Shown here one piece after another: positions 7,846-16,975 of a stretch of DNA of 63,373 nucleotides. Position 1 is the stretch's first letter; every line of letters begins with the position of its first letter. This DNA comes from Pedobacter sp. Its GTDB lineage: Bacteria > Bacteroidota > Bacteroidia > Sphingobacteriales > Sphingobacteriaceae. Below the pieces are notes generated by a model. The model saw nothing but the letters and a program-made list of their open reading frames with translations, searched no databases and had not been told where the DNA came from. The stretch lies in assembly GCF_031119335.1 (NCBI RefSeq), contig NZ_JAVHXT010000009.1, positions 1 to 63,373 of the forward strand, written 5' to 3'. The position numbers and the translations under genes are program-made.

Positions 7846-8622
7846 TCAATTCTTATTCAACTGAGAAATTGATTTCTGCATTTGCGCCATCATAGTAGAA
7901 AGTGTTTCGATGGTTGGTTCTGGTGTTGGTTCTGGTAAGGCTGTAGATAGATAAGCCTTTGCTTTCCAGATTTCCAAGATATCTTCTGCTGGCACCGAAT
8001 ACGGATCGTAAACTTTATTGTCCGATATCAATTTCAATTCTCTATCTTCTTTAAACTTGTTGCCTGCACGCTTGTAAACCACACCTTCATTTTTACTGAT
8101 AATTACGTAAGTGTCACCAACTTTTACGTCGTTCCAGTTATCTAGATATTCACCTATAATAATACTGCCCGATTGAATAGGTAACATCGAATCTCCTTTG
8201 ATTTCGAAAGCTCTGTAAGTGCCTTGTTTTAAAGAGGGTATAGGAAGCTGAAACTTAGGTAAGTCTTGAATATATTGTGGGTCTGAGAAACCATTCAAGT
8301 AACCAGCGCTAGCTTTAACGGGAACCAGTTCAATATTCTCGTTATCATCTTTATCTACAGAAATACTTAATACACGCAAATTTGAACCTTGGCTTTTCGG
8401 CTTTGGTTTCCAATTGTCATTTATTTGTTCATTGATAAATTCATCGATGGTCAACTCGAAATATTCTGCTATTTTTTTTAGTAAATCGTATTTTGGCTCT
8501 GCTCTGTCTTCTTCGTAAGCACCTATTAAAGATCGCTTAATTTCCATGTTATCAGCAAATTGTTGCTGTGTTAAACCTTTTTTCTTTCTAAGGTATTTTA
8601 GATTGGCTGAGATGTTGGACAT
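7846..8622 (-). CDS. LexA-like transcriptional repressor (XRE HTH + peptidase S24)
   Basis: 258 residues. Residues 5-63 are a Cro/C1-type helix-turn-helix (LKYLRKKKGLTQQQFADNM, SLIGAYEEDRAEP). Residues about 100-215 are an S24 self-cleavage domain: predicted cleavage dyad Ala106-Gly107 (KASAGYLNG), nucleophile Ser145 (GDSMLPIQSG) and general base Lys184 (VVYKRAG). A flexible Pro-rich linker and short helical tail follow. Such proteins repress target promoters and are inactivated by RecA-stimulated self-cleavage or another signal. It faces a GIY-YIG-like gene across a 132-base region with ACTAA/TTAGT palindromes, the likely operators. Confidence 0.88.
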   Translation of the reverse strand: MSNISANLKYLRKKKGLTQQQFADNMEIKRSLIGAYEEDRAEPKYDLLKKIAEYFELTIDEFINEQINDNWKPKPKSQGSNLRVLSISVDKDDNENIELVPVKASAGYLNGFSDPQYIQDLPKFQLPIPSLKQGTYRAFEIKGDSMLPIQSGSIIIGEYLDNWNDVKVGDTYVIISKNEGVVYKRAGNKFKEDRELKLISDNKVYDPYSVPAEDILEIWKAKAYLSTALPEPTPEPTIETLSTMMAQMQKSISQLNKN

Positions 8623-8638
8623 ACAAAATAATTTAAAA

Positions 8639-8732
8639 TAAATTTGTTTTTACTAAAATTGTTAGTATTATTGTGCCAATAAAATTAGTAATTATAATTT
8701 GAACTGCCAAATAATATCTAATTAAATTAGTT
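8639..8732 (+). promoter_or_regulatory. Divergent control region with candidate S24-repressor operators
   Basis: TAAATTTG at 8639-8646 fits the Bacteroidota -7 box (TAnnTTTG) reading toward the GIY-YIG-like gene. The next bases hold TACTAAAATTGTTAGTA (8651-8667), a perfect 6-base inverted repeat that would cover the transcription start. A single ATTAGTA half lies at 8684-8690 and CTAATTAAATTAG (8718-8730) is a second palindrome with the same half-site. Three copies of one half-site between a repressor and its divergent neighbour suggest auto- and cross-regulation. The -33 match is weak. Confidence 0.55.
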
Positions 8733-8754
8733 TTTAACTTAAAGCTGTAGCATT

Positions 8755-9099
8755 ATGAAAAAGATAGTTTATATCGTTACCGACAGAAACCGTACTACAT
8801 TACACGTTGGTATGAGTGCTGATTTGATGAAGACTTTGGATTTTTACAAGAAAATGCCAAACCTATTTTTTGATAGTGCGCAGCAATTAACTCGTTTGGT
8901 TTACTTTGAAGAGTTTAGAACTGAAGCGCAAGCTTTAAGTCGCTTTAAAACGGTGAGTAGATTTACCAGGGCCCAAAAGGAAAGATTGGTTCGTGCGTGT
9001 AATCCAGATTGGATTGACTTGACTATAGGTTTGGATTTCGAAAGTATGCATATCCACCAGAAGATCAACAACCAATCTATATTACCTTTTGCGGTATAA
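8755..9099 (+). CDS. GIY-YIG nuclease-like protein
   Basis: 114 residues. The opening VYIVTDRNRTTLHVGMSADLMKTL follows the GIY-YIG core (VYI, about ten residues, then YVG and a helix); here the second signature is HVG in place of YIG. The later LVYFEEFRTEAQALSRFKTVSRFTRAQKERLV corresponds to the family's Glu-containing helix. Single-domain members may act in DNA repair or be inactive. The divergent LexA-like repressor and operator palindromes suggest damage-inducible expression, an inference. A terminator follows about 230 bases later. Confidence 0.65.
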   Translation: MKKIVYIVTDRNRTTLHVGMSADLMKTLDFYKKMPNLFFDSAQQLTRLVYFEEFRTEAQALSRFKTVSRFTRAQKERLVRACNPDWIDLTIGLDFESMHIHQKINNQSILPFAV

Positions 9100-9228
9100 G
9101 AGTATTCTCTATATTGTCGCTTAGTTTAAAAGTTGCTATTGTTTGATCGAATTCTTTTAAGATGATAGATTGAATATAACTTTTTATATAAAGAATTTGT
9201 TTAAATTTCCTTTGTAAAAAATGCTGGT

Positions 9229-9288
9229 GTCATGTTGAGCTTGTCGAAACATTCTTCATCAAGTAGTCTTCGACAAGCTCAGACTGAC
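9229..9288. repeat. REP-like inverted repeat
   Basis: GTCATGTTGAGCTTGTCGAA (9229-9248) pairs with TTCGACAAGCTCAGACTGAC (9269-9288), with three mismatches. It lies in the 286-base gap between the GIY-YIG-like gene and the convergent protease/barrel gene and is a typical dispersed palindrome. Confidence 0.65.
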
Positions 9289-9327
9289 AAGTAAAAAGTT
9301 TTACTGAAATTTAAACAGCTTCAAAAT

Positions 9328-9364
9328 AAAACGAGCACTAATTTTGGTTAGTGCTCGTTTTTTC
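9328..9364 (-). terminator. Bidirectional Rho-independent terminator
   Basis: AAAACGAGCACTAA (9328-9341) is the exact complement of TTAGTGCTCGTTTT (9348-9361), six-base loop, with A-rich sequence left and T-rich sequence right. It can stop the leftward protease/barrel transcript ending at 9386 and rightward transcripts from the GIY-YIG-like gene. Confidence 0.88.
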
Positions 9365-9385
9365 ATTTTAGTTTTATTTTGCCGA

Positions 9386-12300
9386 TTACCAGCCCGGCGC
9401 AAAAGTTAATCCAAATACGCCTCCACTAACATCTTTACGTGTGAAAGGGAAGGCATAGTAAGGTTCTAAAATCATTGCGCCGAATAAGTTTACCCGTACA
9501 GATACACCAGCACTAAAAACTGGAACACGTTCAATCAAGTATTGTTGTCCATTTGGATAGGTACCAATTCTAGTAGCCGATGGCTGACCTTTAAATACTA
9601 CTTCTGTATCTTCTGTCCAAGCTACAGCAGCATCAAAAAATAAGTTTAAATCTGTAAACAAGAAGTTAGAAGGTATTTGTGCCAACTTTTTAGGGCCGGT
9701 AAAAGGTAACCTTACTTCAAAATTGAATACTGCCAGTTTACTACCAGATAATTGGTTAATGTCTATTGTACTTGTGTTTAAACTTTGATTGTTATAAAAT
9801 GAATTAGGTTCGTATCCTCTTATTAAATAATTGTAACCTGCAAAAAGAGGGAAGAGGTTTTCACCATCTCTGCCCAAACGCATATAATTATATGAACGCA
9901 GAGCGATGGTAACTGGCTTAATTCTAAAGTATTTCCTTAAGTCAGCTGCTACCGCAACGAAATTAAAATCACCGTAATACTTTTCAGCACCAACTCTATA
10001 TCTAAAGCCATCTAATGGTGCAGTTACGCCAAAAATTGAGTTGTCGCCAACGAAATAGGCATTGGTTTGAAATATAGAAAAACTTCTTAGCGGTTGCCCT
10101 AGAGAGCTTGTAATCTCGTCTTTATTAAGTTTTTCACGTTCAGAACCAACGTAACCTAAAATCGTATTTCCGTTAAGTAAATAATAATTGCTGAATCGAT
10201 CAACTCTATAGCTGTACCTAGATACTGCACCGCCTACTTCAAATCTATGAGCTTTATTAAATGGGTAGGCTGCGAACAATTGAACCTGATCTTCAAAAGT
10301 TCTCATGATATTAGTTTGTTCTACGTAATAATCCTGGCCGTCTCGGGTTTCTCGGTCTTGTGTTAAAAAACCGGTAATGTAAGGGATGTGAGAAATGGCA
10401 CCACCCCAATTAATTCTACTAGCTTGGTTAATATAAGCTGCCATGCCACCAAAATCTTGGATTTCGCCGTTAATAGCCAAGTTGGCAACAATCTGGTTTT
10501 GTCCAACAATATCGCTAAACATACCCATTACACCGCCTTGCATACCTGTACCAAATCGACTGGTGCTAACGCCCACGCCACCGCTGTTGGCCAAATAATC
10601 TAACTTAAATTTAGGACGATAAGGGATCTCACGCATTGAACTTTCTGGTGTGCGCTCAAATCTTTCGAAGTTGCCAAGATTTGAGTTGACAATGTTTACA
10701 CCTACGGTTTCTTTCGGCGGCAAAATCGCAGCGTCAAAGTTTACCTCATTAGCATTTACGTCTTTTGCCCGAAAATTACTGTAGGCAGAATTGTAAAGTG
10801 TATAACGTTGGTAACGATAGTAGCTGTAAATGATATCATCGTTTCTCGAAACTGTAATAGCTGGTGAAAACTCCGTGATGCCACTAATTCCCGTAAAGTA
10901 ATCTGTTAATTGCTTTACATTACTTGTTTCTAAATTATATTCATAAAGATTTCTAAAACCATCACGGTTTGATAGGAAGAAGATACGCTTACTATCCCCA
11001 GAAAACTGTGCGTTAAGATTGTTAGCGCCAGGAAATACTGGAACGTTGCTTAAGACTTTAGTAGCGATATCGTAAATAGTTAGATTGATAGGGTTTACGG
11101 CGGCGAAATTCCCACTTTCAATTGCTGCTCTATCTGAAGAAAAGACAATTTTTTTGCCATCTGGCGAATAACTAGGAGCATAATCAGAATGCTCGTCATC
11201 GGTAATTTGGGTAACTTGTTTAGTATCTAGGTTATAAGAAAATATATCGCTTTGACCTTCTACCATTCCTGAAAAAGCAATGTCTTTTCCATTAGGCGAC
11301 CAAGTTAAGTTTCCAAACTGTTCCACCTTGCCCATATCGGTTTTTAATACCGTACTTCCGTTGTTGATATTAATAACCAATAGTTGGTTTTTTCCTCTAC
11401 TAAAAATACTGAAAGCAAATTGCTTACTATCTGGCGACCAAGCACCAGCAGATTCTAAGAAGTTAAAATCATCAATGTGTGTATTGGATATTTGACTACT
11501 CAACTTCCTAATGATCTTTCCAGTTTTGGCATCGGCTAAGAATAGATCAATACCAAATAGATCTTTTTCCGACAAAAAAGCTAAATATTTTCCATCTGGA
11601 CTAATTGCAGGAGCAACGTTCATATTTCCAGCGTTCTTATTATCTATAATTTTAGCACCTGATATTTTAATTTGCGAGCTATCCGCCCTTAACATTGGTC
11701 GATAATGCTGCTCTATGGCATTTTTCCATAAACCAGATAAAGTTTTATCATCGTAGCCAAACGTATACCTGATACCATTTTCATAACCAAATTTAGCCGT
11801 TGCTTTAAATAGGGGGACAATGGTGGTATCTCCATATAGCGAGCCCACGAAGGTCCAAAAAGCCTGTCCGTAACGGTATGGGAAGTATTTGTTCGAGTTA
11901 GTCAAATCCTTTAAAGAAGGAATATCCCTGTTCAGCAAGGCATCACGCATCCACATTGAGGTGAAAGCGTCTTTTTTACCTACAGATAAATATTCGGCCA
12001 TACCTTCAATCATCCACAAAGGTGTTTGACCAATATTTTCCAGAGGGATAGAATCTCTTTCTAATAGGATATGATATTGAAAGGCGTGCACCAACTCGTG
12101 CCCCAAAACGTGTCGAGTTTGGCTACCCAACTCCATTACCGGCATAATTACCCTGTTTTTAAAAGCCTCAGTAACACCACCAGTTCCTACGCCAATTTCA
12201 CCTTGCAAAGCAGTAGTTTGCTGAAAATCGGGATGGGTGCTATAAAGAATAATTGGATTCTTTTTAAAGAAAGTATCTCTAAAAACTTCCTGGTGCATTT

Positions 12301-12508
12301 TATACCAAGTTTCGGCATCTCGGGCAAATCTCTTCAATACTTTATCGTTTTTAAGATAGTAGTAAATGTCGAAATGTGGAGTTTCTAGTACTTTAAATTT
12401 TTCATTTTTATATCGAACCTTGTTTTGTCCGAAATATTGCGCTTGCGAAGCATAGTAGCACAAAACTAGTGCTAAAACTAAAGTGACTTTTTTTACAAAA
12501 TTGTTCAT
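9386..12508 (-). CDS. Outer-membrane fusion: gluzincin-like peptidase, TolB-like propeller, Omp85-like barrel
   Basis: 1040 residues with a signal peptide ending ASQAQ. Residues about 40-265 form a peptidase-MA-like domain with zinc motif H137-E-L-V-H141 and a downstream EGMAEYL helix whose acidic residue (Glu168 or Glu172) can be the third ligand. About 285-600 carries PD40/TolB-like propeller blades (APAISPDGKYLAFLS, LTWSPNGKDIAFSG, APSYSPDGKKIVFSSDR). The remaining ~400 residues alternate like a transmembrane barrel, include LIRGYE matching the (V/I)RG(F/Y) motif of Omp85-type barrels, and end in an aromatic (APGW). The protein would hold a protease and propeller on one face of the outer membrane. 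Substrate unknown. The class A PBP gene lies 45 bases upstream on the same strand, so the two may be co-transcribed. Confidence 0.8.
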   Translation of the reverse strand: MNNFVKKVTLVLALVLCYYASQAQYFGQNKVRYKNEKFKVLETPHFDIYYYLKNDKVLKRFARDAETWYKMHQEVFRDTFFKKNPIILYSTHPDFQQTTALQGEIGVGTGGVTEAFKNRVIMPVMELGSQTRHVLGHELVHAFQYHILLERDSIPLENIGQTPLWMIEGMAEYLSVGKKDAFTSMWMRDALLNRDIPSLKDLTNSNKYFPYRYGQAFWTFVGSLYGDTTIVPLFKATAKFGYENGIRYTFGYDDKTLSGLWKNAIEQHYRPMLRADSSQIKISGAKIIDNKNAGNMNVAPAISPDGKYLAFLSEKDLFGIDLFLADAKTGKIIRKLSSQISNTHIDDFNFLESAGAWSPDSKQFAFSIFSRGKNQLLVININNGSTVLKTDMGKVEQFGNLTWSPNGKDIAFSGMVEGQSDIFSYNLDTKQVTQITDDEHSDYAPSYSPDGKKIVFSSDRAAIESGNFAAVNPINLTIYDIATKVLSNVPVFPGANNLNAQFSGDSKRIFFLSNRDGFRNLYEYNLETSNVKQLTDYFTGISGITEFSPAITVSRNDDIIYSYYRYQRYTLYNSAYSNFRAKDVNANEVNFDAAILPPKETVGVNIVNSNLGNFERFERTPESSMREIPYRPKFKLDYLANSGGVGVSTSRFGTGMQGGVMGMFSDIVGQNQIVANLAINGEIQDFGGMAAYINQASRINWGGAISHIPYITGFLTQDRETRDGQDYYVEQTNIMRTFEDQVQLFAAYPFNKAHRFEVGGAVSRYSYRVDRFSNYYLLNGNTILGYVGSEREKLNKDEITSSLGQPLRSFSIFQTNAYFVGDNSIFGVTAPLDGFRYRVGAEKYYGDFNFVAVAADLRKYFRIKPVTIALRSYNYMRLGRDGENLFPLFAGYNYLIRGYEPNSFYNNQSLNTSTIDINQLSGSKLAVFNFEVRLPFTGPKKLAQIPSNFLFTDLNLFFDAAVAWTEDTEVVFKGQPSATRIGTYPNGQQYLIERVPVFSAGVSVRVNLFGAMILEPYYAFPFTRKDVSGGVFGLTFAPGW

Positions 12509-12553
12509 AAACGAATAATTAAGGCAATATCATGTTAGGAGCGTATGATTAGA

Positions 12554-15019
12554 TTAACCGTTGTTTTGCTTATTCTCTTTCTCTTTTTCCTTCTGCTCTT
12601 TTTTCTGCTTTCTTTTCAATTCCCTTTCTTCCTTTCTAGTTAGCGGCACTGTTGGTGTATTAGCCTCTGGTTTAGGCTGATTTTCAGTAGCGGGCTTTTT
12701 CTCTTCTACCTTGGTGTTGTTTGCAGGTTCAATTTTAATTGGTTCGTGAGGTTCGGCAATAGACATATCGATATCCAACGAATCTACTAATACAGAATCT
12801 GTGCTTACCGTATCTACCGGAGGTCGCGGCGTAGGACAGTTGTAGGTGCGTGTAATTTCAACCTTTGCTTTAGGGAAAGGCCCATAGGTATAACCACTTA
12901 AAGGATCTTTGTAAACCTTTTCCATAAACTTGGCAAAAAGAGGTAGGGCAGTTCTAGAACCTTCACCTTGTTCGCCGTTTTTAAAGTGAGCTGTACGTTC
13001 ATCACAACCTATCCAAACCCCTGTAACTAAATCTTTTGTGATACCCATATACCAAGCATCTACGTAATCTGAAGAGGTTCCGGTTTTACCACCAATTTGG
13101 TTACCTTTTTTAAATAAATCCCATTCCCATAACGCTTGCGAAGTACCTCTAGGCTCTTCCATACTGCCTCTAAACATATATAGCATTAACCAAGCAATCT
13201 CTTCGCTTAAAGCACGTTTAAATTTTGGTGCAAATTCTTCGATGATGTTATCGTTTCTGTCGGCAATTTTTTCAACCAATATTGGGTCTACTTTATTTCC
13301 TTCGTTTAAGAAAGTACCATAGGCTTTAACCATTTCGTAAACGGTAACATCGTTAGAACCCAAACTTACAGAAGGAACAGATTCCAATTTACTATCGATA
13401 CCACATTCGTGTGCCCACTTCACCACATTGTCCCATCCAACTTTTTCTGTGACCTGCGCCGTAACGGTATTTACAGATCTTCCCATTGCCCAACGTAACG
13501 ACATATCTTGGTAGCTGTAGCTCCAATCTGCATTTTTCGGTTCCCAATATTTGGTTTCACCCTTATCCTGATAAGCAATTCGTACAGGTTTATCGGTGAA
13601 TTTATCACATGGACTCATACCGCTTTCTAAAGCAGCTAAATAAGCAAATGGTTTAAAAGTAGAACCAGCTTGGCGTTTCGCCTGGTTTACGTGATCGTAT
13701 TTAAAGAATTTATGGTCGATGCCACCAACCCAAACTTTAATTTTTCCAGTTTTAGGTTCTAAAGTCATCATACCGGTGTTTAAAATCTTACCGTAATAAC
13801 GGATAGAATCCATAGTAGAAAAAAGTGTATCACGATCTCCTCTGTAAGAGAAGATTTTCATTTTCTTTTTCTTTTCGAAATAAGCATCGACTGAATCGGG
13901 CTGATTAGGGAATTTCTTTTGCAGTAACGCATAAATAGGCAATGATTTCTTGGCTCTATCTGGATAATCTACCTTTTTACGTTCGCTGTCTTCCCAAGGA
14001 TCTTCGTTACCCCAAACGCTATAAAACCTGCGTTGTAAAATACGCATTTGGTCTTTTACGGCATCTTCTGCATAACCTTGCAGCTTAGAATCTATGGTAG
14101 TGTAGATTTTTAAACCGTCTTCGTAAAGATCATAGTTGTTCTCTTCGCACCATTTTTCTAAATACTTATCAACTGCAGCTCTTAGGTACGAGTCGCCATC
14201 CGTATTCTCGTCTTCATTACCTGCTTCTAAGCCAATTGGTGCTTTTTTATGTTTGGTGGCATCTTCGTTAGAAAGATAATCGTACTTGCTCATTTGAGAT
14301 ATCACCACATTTCTTCTTTCTACAGATCGCTCCGGATTTTTGATTGGATTGTAAGAGGTGGTGGCTTTTAGCATTCCCACTAATAAGGCAGCCTGTGGTA
14401 CGCTTAACTGGTTTGCTTGTTTATTGAAATAGATGCGTGAAGCAGTTTTAATCCCATAAGTGTTGTTACCAAACGATACAGTATTAAGGTACATGGTTAA
14501 GATATCATCTTTACTGTAGTTAGATTCTAGTTTGATGGCTGTCATCCACTCCTTTAGTTTGGGAATGATAGTTCTTACCAAAGGGATTTTACTAGTTAAG
14601 CCAGATGATTTGGCATAGCGTGTTCTGTATAGGTTTTTAGCTAGTTGTTGCGTAATGGTACTTGCGCCACCTTCTTTTCCCATACCAACAACTGCTCTGC
14701 CTAAAGCTTGGATATCGATACCCGAATGGTTGTAGAAACGAACGTCTTCGGTAGCTATTAGCGCATCTACCACATTTTTAGAAATATCTTTAAATTCTAC
14801 TGGTGTACGGTTTTCTTTAAAGTACCGACCAATTAATTTGCCGTCTGCAGTGTATAATTCAGAACCAACACGTTGCGAAGGACTTTTAATATCGGTATAA
14901 GAAGGAGAGTAGCCAAACAACCATAAGAAGTTGATTTGCAGTGCACAAAAGAATAAAATAATGAAATATATAAAGATGACAGGGTACCTAAGATATCTAT
15001 TTTTAATTTCTTTAAACAT
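12554..15019 (-). CDS. Class A penicillin-binding protein (PBP1A type)
   Basis: 821 residues. One N-terminal membrane helix (about 14-36), then a GT51 transglycosylase with catalytic Glu91 (ATEDVRFYNHSGID) and GGASTITQQLAKNL. The transpeptidase has the three expected motifs: Ser453 in AGSTFKPF (SxxK), SVN in GRSVNTVTAQV, and GGKTGTSSDYVD (KTG). After about residue 740 comes a low-complexity tail rich in Pro, Thr, Lys and Glu (RKEERELKRKQKKEQ), common in Bacteroidota PBPs. It polymerises and cross-links peptidoglycan in the periplasm. The divergent PPK2 gene starts 241 bases away; that gap holds only AT-rich promoter-like sequence. Confidence 0.93.
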   Translation of the reverse strand: MFKEIKNRYLRYPVIFIYFIILFFCALQINFLWLFGYSPSYTDIKSPSQRVGSELYTADGKLIGRYFKENRTPVEFKDISKNVVDALIATEDVRFYNHSGIDIQALGRAVVGMGKEGGASTITQQLAKNLYRTRYAKSSGLTSKIPLVRTIIPKLKEWMTAIKLESNYSKDDILTMYLNTVSFGNNTYGIKTASRIYFNKQANQLSVPQAALLVGMLKATTSYNPIKNPERSVERRNVVISQMSKYDYLSNEDATKHKKAPIGLEAGNEDENTDGDSYLRAAVDKYLEKWCEENNYDLYEDGLKIYTTIDSKLQGYAEDAVKDQMRILQRRFYSVWGNEDPWEDSERKKVDYPDRAKKSLPIYALLQKKFPNQPDSVDAYFEKKKKMKIFSYRGDRDTLFSTMDSIRYYGKILNTGMMTLEPKTGKIKVWVGGIDHKFFKYDHVNQAKRQAGSTFKPFAYLAALESGMSPCDKFTDKPVRIAYQDKGETKYWEPKNADWSYSYQDMSLRWAMGRSVNTVTAQVTEKVGWDNVVKWAHECGIDSKLESVPSVSLGSNDVTVYEMVKAYGTFLNEGNKVDPILVEKIADRNDNIIEEFAPKFKRALSEEIAWLMLYMFRGSMEEPRGTSQALWEWDLFKKGNQIGGKTGTSSDYVDAWYMGITKDLVTGVWIGCDERTAHFKNGEQGEGSRTALPLFAKFMEKVYKDPLSGYTYGPFPKAKVEITRTYNCPTPRPPVDTVSTDSVLVDSLDIDMSIAEPHEPIKIEPANNTKVEEKKPATENQPKPEANTPTVPLTRKEERELKRKQKKEQKEKEKENKQNNG

Positions 15020-15260
15020 GCTATAAAGATGTAAAAACCGTGAAAAATTATCTGTTAAATAGTGTTAAAACAAACAATACAAATTAACGTATTTAATTTA
15101 CTTAATTTTAGTTCTATCTTTAAAAATATGCTAATCCGTATTTATAATGGATATTAAAAGTAAAAATCTAATTATGAAATCGAGATATAAAATATGACCA
15201 TTGAGGTGAAATTATTTTATATCGAGCTATCATCATCAACTGAAAACAAATAAATAACCG

Positions 15261-16142
15261 ATGAAAACGAACACTGATAAGTACCTAGTTAAACCTGATA
15301 GAAAGGTAAAGCTTAAAGATTTTGATACTGATTATAATGGACATTTAGATAAAGAAGCAGGAAAAGATGAGCTAGAACGTGTGAAAAAAGACTTGTCTAA
15401 GTACCAAGAAGTATTGTATGCAGGGAACAAGCATGCAGTTTTAATTATTTTTCAGGCAATGGATGCCGCTGGCAAGGATGGAGCAATAGAGCATGTCATG
15501 TCTGGTCTTAATCCACAAGGTTGCCAGGTTTATAGTTTTAAAACACCAAATGCAGAAGAATATGACCACGATTTTTTATGGCGACATTACAAAGCGCTGC
15601 CCGAACGTGGAAGGATTGGGATCCATAATCGTTCTCACTACGAAAATGTGTTGGTTTGTAAAGTGCATCCAGAATATGTGTTGAGTGAAAATTTACCCAA
15701 TTACACTACTGTAGATAAAATAGATAAAGATTTTTGGAAGCAGCGTTACGAGAGTATCCGCAGTTTTGAGAGGCACTTAACGGAAAATGGAACTACGATA
15801 TTGAAATTCTTTCTACATGTTTCTAAAGATGAACAGAAGCAGCGATTTTTGGATAGGATAGAAGACCCTGTAAAGAATTGGAAATTTTCTTCGAGTGATA
15901 TCAGCGAGCGGGCTTTGTGGGATGATTATATGGATGCTTACGAAGATGCGTTGAGCGAAACTTCTACCGATGATGCGCCTTGGTACGTAATTCCTGCAGA
16001 TAAAAAATGGTATACTAGGTTGGCGGTAAGCCAGATTATTGCAGAGAAATTGGAAAGCTTAAAATTGGAGTTCCCTGTGTTGGCGAAGGCCGAAGCGGAT
16101 AAGTTAGAGGGGTACAAAGAGTTGTTGCTTTCTGAAAAGTGA
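15261..16142 (+). CDS. ppk2: Polyphosphate kinase 2 family protein
   Basis: 293 residues, the size of one-domain PPK2 enzymes. Walker A is QAMDAAGKDG (65-74); the conserved RGRIGIHNRSHYENVLV (116-132) matches the family's RGxIxIFNRSHYEDV with His in place of Phe at one position; FLHVSKDEQKQRF and the C-terminal WYVIPADKKWYTRL are also characteristic. The enzyme transfers phosphate between polyphosphate and nucleoside mono- or diphosphates. The last 83 bases (16061-16143) recur twice downstream, at 16719-16802 and 17906-17989, with about 93% identity over the best 69 bases. The original gene is intact; the copies are part of the rearranged island next door. Confidence 0.92.
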   Translation: MKTNTDKYLVKPDRKVKLKDFDTDYNGHLDKEAGKDELERVKKDLSKYQEVLYAGNKHAVLIIFQAMDAAGKDGAIEHVMSGLNPQGCQVYSFKTPNAEEYDHDFLWRHYKALPERGRIGIHNRSHYENVLVCKVHPEYVLSENLPNYTTVDKIDKDFWKQRYESIRSFERHLTENGTTILKFFLHVSKDEQKQRFLDRIEDPVKNWKFSSSDISERALWDDYMDAYEDALSETSTDDAPWYVIPADKKWYTRLAVSQIIAEKLESLKLEFPVLAKAEADKLEGYKELLLSEK

Positions 16143-16143
16143 T
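16061..16143. repeat. PPK2 gene-tail repeat, original copy (T1)
   Basis: The 3' end of the PPK2 coding sequence and its stop. Copies T2 (16719-16802) and T3 (17906-17989) are identical to each other and differ from T1 at about five positions over the last 69 bases. In T2 and T3 the tail is read in another frame as the end of the GNAT gene. Confidence 0.85.
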
Positions 16144-16218
16144 GTTTAGTGCGATTTACTACTTTAGTTTGTGACAAAAAAATTAAGATGGCACAATAAT
16201 GTTAAGTTGGCTTAAAGC

Positions 16219-16761
16219 ATGAAAAAAAATGAATATATAGAAACGGAAAGAACAATAATGCGTAAACTGACAACAGAGGATGCTGGAAGTTTCTATACTT
16301 TAAATCTTGATAAAGAAGTATTAAAATTTACTGGAGATAAACCCTTTGAAAATTTAAAATCAGCAATAGACTTTTTAGCAGGGTATGACCAATATGAAAA
16401 GTACGGAGTTGGCCGACTTGCCGTTATTGACAAAGCTACCCTAAAATTTATTGGTTGGTGCGGACTTAAATACGACAAAGAAAAAAATGTGTACGATATA
16501 GGGTTCAGATTTTACAGAAGTTATTGGAATAAAGGGTTTGCTACAGAAACTGCAAAAGCATGTCTAGATTTTGGGTTTGGTAAGCTTAAAATTGAAACTA
16601 TAGTTGGCCGAGCAATGAAGCAAAATATCGGTTCAATCAAGGTGCTTGAAAAAATTGGTATGACATTTAAAAATAGTTTCGATTTTGAAGGACAAGAAGG
16701 AGTGATTTACGAAATAACAAAATTGAATTCCTTCTGTGTTGGCGAAGGCCGAAACGGATAA
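16219..16761 (+). CDS. GNAT N-acetyltransferase (RimJ/RimL-like) with a chimeric C-terminus
   Basis: 180 residues. RimJ/RimL-like features: ETERTIMRKLTTEDAGSFYTLN at the start, IGWCGLKYDKEKNVYDIGFRFYRSYWNKGFATETAK (acetyl-CoA loop region) and IGSIKVLEKIGMTFKNSF. The natural domain should end near YEITKL; the final residues NSFCVGEGRNG are encoded by a copy of the PPK2 tail read out of frame. The gene is thus inserted between two PPK2 tails, and its last ~63 codons are repeated without a start at 17759-17948. Codon use is more AT-rich than neighbours, consistent with acquisition. Target of acetylation unknown. Confidence 0.85.
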   Translation: MKKNEYIETERTIMRKLTTEDAGSFYTLNLDKEVLKFTGDKPFENLKSAIDFLAGYDQYEKYGVGRLAVIDKATLKFIGWCGLKYDKEKNVYDIGFRFYRSYWNKGFATETAKACLDFGFGKLKIETIVGRAMKQNIGSIKVLEKIGMTFKNSFDFEGQEGVIYEITKLNSFCVGEGRNG

Positions 16762-16846
16762 GTTAGCGGGGTACAAAGAGTTGTTGCACTCTGAAAGGTG
16801 ATACATTTTTCACCACCTTAGACACCTAAGAGCATTTTAGTTTTTT
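16572..16846. repeat. 275-bp direct repeat, left copy
   Basis: Identical base for base to 17759-18033, offset 1187. It includes the last ~63 codons of the GNAT gene, the PPK2 tail copy T2 and about 44 bases beyond. The 912 bases between the two copies contain the RAYT gene and its palindromes. Confidence 0.95.
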
Positions 16847-16852
16847 CCCCCT

Positions 16853-16892
16853 CTGGTTTAAGTGTTCGCTATTTCAGCGACCACTTAAATCT
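16853..16892. repeat. Left REP palindrome of the RAYT unit
   Basis: Begins CTGGTTTAAGTG and ends CACTTAAATCT; the element folds on itself (TTTAAGTG with CACTTAAA, TCGCT with AGCGA). Its ends are the reverse complement of the right-hand copies, which begin AGATTTAAGTG and end CACTTAAACCAG. Confidence 0.8.
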
Positions 16893-16975
16893 AAAATGGG
16901 AAACAAAGACTTTGTCTGGAAATATAGCACTGACCAAACAAATTAAACACGAAAAATTCATTAAACACAATCGTA

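Noticed and set aside
9386..9520. Exact number of barrel strands in the outer-membrane fusion
   Set aside because: Cannot be counted reliably by eye; only the presence of a barrel-like region and IRGY motif is claimed.
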